From positions 1 through 48,478 of the forward strand of contig JADJPT010000029.1 in assembly GCA_016713125.1 (NCBI GenBank): DNA of 48,478 nt, in the 5' to 3' direction. The notes below the pieces were generated by a model. It had not been told where the DNA came from and made no database searches. It was given only the letters and a program-made list of their open reading frames with translations. This document shows positions 46,106 through 48,478 of this stretch, one piece after another. Within the stretch, counting starts at the first letter, position 1; each line of letters begins with the position of its first letter. The translations under genes and the position numbers were made by a program. The DNA is from Betaproteobacteria bacterium (lineage in GTDB: Bacteria > Pseudomonadota > Gammaproteobacteria > Burkholderiales > SG8-39).

Positions 46106-46792
46106 CCGGCAAGCCGCCTGCGCACCGAACGCTGCAGCAGTTCCGAGGCGATCAGGGGCGGCCGCGAGCACGATGGCGATCGCGCACAGGCGCAGCGCCT
46201 GCGCATCGCCGCCCGGCACCTGGGTGTAGCCGTAGATGGCCAGCGGGATGGTCTGCGTCTCGCCGGGGATGTTGGAGACGAAGGTGATGGTGGCGCCGAA
46301 CTCGCCCAGGCCGCGCGCGAAGGACAGCAAGGCGCCGTTGACGATGCCCGGCAGGATCAGCGGCAGGGTCACGGTGAGGAACACCCAGAAGCGGTTGGCG
46401 CCCAGCGTGGTGGCGGCGGCTTCCAGCCGGCGGTCGACGGCCTCGACGGACTGGCGGATGGCGCGCACCGCCAGCGGCAGGCCCATCAGCGCGCAGGCCA
46501 GCGCCGCACCGGTCCAGCGGAAGGCGAACACCAGGCCGAACTGCTCCTCGAGGAAGGCGCCCACCGGTCCGCGGCGGCCGAAGGCCAGCAGCAGGAAGTA
46601 GCCGATCACCACCGGCGGCAGCACCAGCGGCAGATGGACCAGGCCGTCCACCAGCGTTTTGCCGGGGAAATCCCGGCGGCCCAGCAGCAGCGCGAGGGCG
46701 AGCGCCACCGGCAGGCTGGCGAGCGTGCTCCAGAAAGCAATCTTGAGGCTGAGCCGGATGATCTCCAGCTCGGCGGGCGTGAGGGCGAACAC
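46102..46792 (-). CDS. modB: Molybdate ABC transporter permease ModB (frameshifted near the C-terminus)
   Basis: 229 residues after removing one C. Five to six membrane helices; LVHLPLVLPPVVIGYFLLLA and the EAA loop EAAATTLGANRFWVFLTVTL, PGIVNGALLSFARGLGEFGA, FVSNIPGETQTIPLAIY are ModB landmarks. The frame breaks at 46155-46158 (GGGG on the plus strand, should be GGG), giving LAAALIASELLQRSVRRRLA and a stop that overlaps modC. GTG start, 4 bases after the modA stop. Confidence 0.92.
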
Positions 46793-46796
46793 CCGC

Positions 46797-47564
46797 CTAG
46801 TTTAGCGGGGTGAAGCCGTGCTTTTCGAAGATCGCGCGAGCCTGTGGCGAGGACAGATGCTGCAGGTAGGCGGCGGCGGGCATCCCGGCGCCGCGGATCA
46901 GCGCGACCGGGTAGACCACCGGCGGGTGCAGACCGTCGGCAAAGGTGGCGACGATGCGCGCCTTCGGCTCGGCTTGCGCATCGGTCGCGTAGACGATGCC
47001 CAGCGGCGCCTCGCCGCGCGCGACGAAGGCCAGCGCGGCGCGCACGCTCTCGGCCGCGGCCACCTGTCCCGCCACCGAATCCCACACGCCCAGCTTCTCC
47101 AGCGCGGCCTTCGCGTACTTGCCGGCCGGCACGTGCTGCGGGTCGCCCAGGGCCAGGCGGCCGGTCGGCCCGAGCAACTGGCGCAGCGGAAAACCCGGCG
47201 CGATCGTCGCCTTGGCGCTGCTGCCGGTCGGCGCGATCAGCACCAGCCGGTTGCCGAGCAGGTTGCGCCGCGTGCCGGGCTGCAGCGCGCCCTGCTTCCC
47301 GACGTAATCCATCCAGTCGAGGTCGGCCGAGATGAACACCTGGGCCGGTGCGCCGTTCTCGATCTGCCTGGCCAGAGCGGAACTGGCGGCATAGGAGGTG
47401 GCGGGTCTGGCGGAGGAGGTTCTCGCGTGCTCGGTGTTGACCTCGTCGAGGGCATTCTTCAGGCTGGCGGCAGCGAACACCGTGAAGGTCTGCGCGCCGG
47501 CGACGGTGCACGACGCGGCGAGCAGGGCGGCGAGCAGAAGCGGCGGGAAGGACGTGGGAGACAT
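46797..47564 (-). CDS. modA: Molybdate-binding periplasmic protein ModA
   Basis: 255 residues. Signal peptide LLLAALLAASCTVAGAQ; then TFTVFAAASLKNALDEV (oxyanion-binding Ser), SYAASSALARQIENGAPAQV (second Ser region), FISADLDWMDYVGKQGAL, GDPQHVPAGKYAKAALEKLG and GIVYATDAQAEPKARIVATF, the ModA set. The short segment TEHARTSSARPAT is atypical and might hide compensating indels. First gene of modABC, divergent from tupB across a 206-base region with a Mo-box-like dyad. Confidence 0.93.
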   Translation of the reverse strand: MSPTSFPPLLLAALLAASCTVAGAQTFTVFAAASLKNALDEVNTEHARTSSARPATSYAASSALARQIENGAPAQVFISADLDWMDYVGKQGALQPGTRRNLLGNRLVLIAPTGSSAKATIAPGFPLRQLLGPTGRLALGDPQHVPAGKYAKAALEKLGVWDSVAGQVAAAESVRAALAFVARGEAPLGIVYATDAQAEPKARIVATFADGLHPPVVYPVALIRGAGMPAAAYLQHLSSPQARAIFEKHGFTPLN

Positions 47565-47637
47565 TTCGGCTTGGTCGTGGCGTTAGGCGACGCGCGTCGG
47601 GTCGAGTTCGATGCTGCTGGTTCTGCTGCCCGGTTTC

Positions 47638-47659
47638 AATATGCACGAACATTCATATT
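47638..47659. promoter_or_regulatory. Inverted repeat AATATG-N10-CATATT between modA and tupB
   Basis: A perfect dyad (47638-47643 and 47654-47659) with a 10-base spacer, 74 bases from the modA start and 111 from tupB. Same architecture as 29397-29418. Position and AT-richness suit an oxyanion-responsive (ModE/TunR-type) operator controlling both transporters. The rest of 47565-47770 has no gene. Confidence 0.45.
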
Positions 47660-47770
47660 TCATCCGGCGGGCGTCGGCCGTAGGATGCCGGGCCGTGTGG
47701 GCAGCCAACGGCATTCTACGTACACATACTCGACTGCACGGCATTTCCGGGGAGAACTGACCTGAATACC

Positions 47771-48478
47771 ATGAGCGAGGCCCTGCGCGGTGCGCTGGCA
47801 TTGATCGCCTCGGGCGACGCCGGCCTGCTGCAGATCGTGCTGCTCAGCCTGGCCGTCAGCCTGTCGGCCGTGGTGCTGGCCACGCTCATGGGCCTGCCGC
47901 TGGGCGCGGCCCTGGCGGTCGGGCGGTTTCCCGGCCGTCGCGCGGTGATCGTGCTGTCCAATGCCCTGATGGGTCTGCCGCCGGTGGTGGTCGGCCTGCT
48001 GGTCTATCTGCTGCTCTCGCGCGCTGGTCCGCTGGGCTCGCTGGGCCTGCTGTTCACGCCGCAGGCCATGGTGCTGGCGCAGACGGTGCTGATCCTGCCG
48101 ATCATCGCCGCGCTGTGCCGCCAGGCCGTGGAGGACGCCTGGAAGGAATACGAGGAGCAACTGCGCTCGCTGGGTGCGCACGGCATCGGCGCCTCGCTGA
48201 CCCTGGTGTGGGACATCCGCTTCTCGCTGCTGACCGCCGTGCTGGCCGGACTGGGCCGCGCGCTGGCCGAGGTCGGCGCGGTGATGATCGTCGGTGGCAA
48301 CATCGACGGCGTGACGCGCGTGATGACCACCACCATCGCGCTGGAAACCTCCAAGGGCGACCTGTCGCTGGCCCTGTCGCTGGGTATCGTGCTGATTCTC
48401 ATCGTGCTGGCGCTGAATGCCGCGGCCTACGTGGTCAAGGAAGCCGCGCAGCGGGTTCGGATGAGCGCGCCAGCCGAC
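47771..48478 (+). CDS. tupB: Tungstate-type ABC transporter permease TupB, 3' partial
   Basis: Open from ATG 47771 to the window end (236 codons, near full length). Helices: LQIVLLSLAVSLSAVVLATL, IVLSNALMGLPPVVVGLLVY, MVLAQTVLILPIIAALC. The EAA loop is EEQLRSLGAHGIGASLTLVW. The C-terminal AEVGAVMIVGGNIDGVTRVM and ALETSKGDLSLALSLGI are typical of TupB rather than ModB or phosphate/sulfate permeases. No tupA precedes it: modA is upstream on the other strand. tupC and a binding protein probably follow beyond the window. A molybdate and a tungstate importer side by side next to FDH is unusual. Confidence 0.85.
   Translation, partial: MSEALRGALALIASGDAGLLQIVLLSLAVSLSAVVLATLMGLPLGAALAVGRFPGRRAVIVLSNALMGLPPVVVGLLVYLLLSRAGPLGSLGLLFTPQAMVLAQTVLILPIIAALCRQAVEDAWKEYEEQLRSLGAHGIGASLTLVWDIRFSLLTAVLAGLGRALAEVGAVMIVGGNIDGVTRVMTTTIALETSKGDLSLALSLGIVLILIVLALNAAAYVVKEAAQRVRMSAPAD

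Overview
The window is GC-rich (roughly 70 %) DNA from a betaproteobacterium, most likely order Burkholderiales. The evidence is three orphan Bug/TctC-type periplasmic receptors, an FDH3-type formate dehydrogenase with DUF3305/DUF3306 partners, a RhlE helicase with a GR/GK-rich tail, and the codon use. I cannot name family or genus. No tRNA, rRNA, insertion sequence, integrase or CRISPR array was found.

Bases 1-6.2 kb hold a catabolic-looking block: the end of a FAD subunit and the whole molybdenum subunit of a xanthine dehydrogenase-family hydroxylase, a zinc-free quinone oxidoreductase, a DadA-like FAD amine/amino-acid dehydrogenase and a Bug receptor. Bases 6.3-17 kb are mixed housekeeping and accessory genes: an S4 RNA-binding protein, SlyX, RhlE helicase behind a ~290-nt leader, DUF1653, an N-terminally short Rossmann protein, a PEP mutase-like enzyme, a YHS lipoprotein, a methyltransferase/ATP-grasp pair, an RNase D-like exonuclease, an SMP-30 lactonase, a metallophosphatase lipoprotein and a CigR/RcnB-like protein. 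Bases 17-20 kb carry a deacetylase, an amidohydrolase and a Bug receptor as one operon-like unit. Bases 20.2-24.6 kb look like a lipid-modification island (GT4 glycosyltransferase behind a Pho-box-like site, phosphatidylserine decarboxylase, class III aminotransferase, small membrane protein). Bases 24.8-29.4 kb hold an aspartate dehydrogenase-like protein, a Bug receptor, an enoyl-CoA hydratase and an acyl-CoA ligase.

Bases 29.4-48.5 kb form one functional theme: a Mo/W formate dehydrogenase and what is needed to build it. moaA and fdhD (Moco synthesis and sulfuration) run leftward. DUF3305, DUF3306, a six-motif polyferredoxin and a TorD chaperone run rightward. A one-component HTH + periplasmic-binding-fold regulator sits divergently from a small TAT peptide followed by the FDH alpha, beta and gamma subunits, with a lipoprotein and a small exported Ala/Lys-rich protein. 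After DUF1330 and a ChrA-type transporter come modABC (molybdate ABC transporter, leftward) and, divergent from modA, a tungstate-type permease tupB that runs off the window end. Candidate operators lie upstream of the FDH genes and between modA and tupB.

Sequence quality matters for reading this window. About 950 bases (43990-44945) are almost pure G/C homopolymer and cannot be real genomic sequence. Single-base indels break many otherwise intact genes and become dense from 39 kb to 46.2 kb around that tract. Three further genes have one in-frame stop each, two of them exactly where a CAG (Gln) codon would read through. I annotate these genes at full length and treat the breaks as probable sequencing or assembly errors unless stated.
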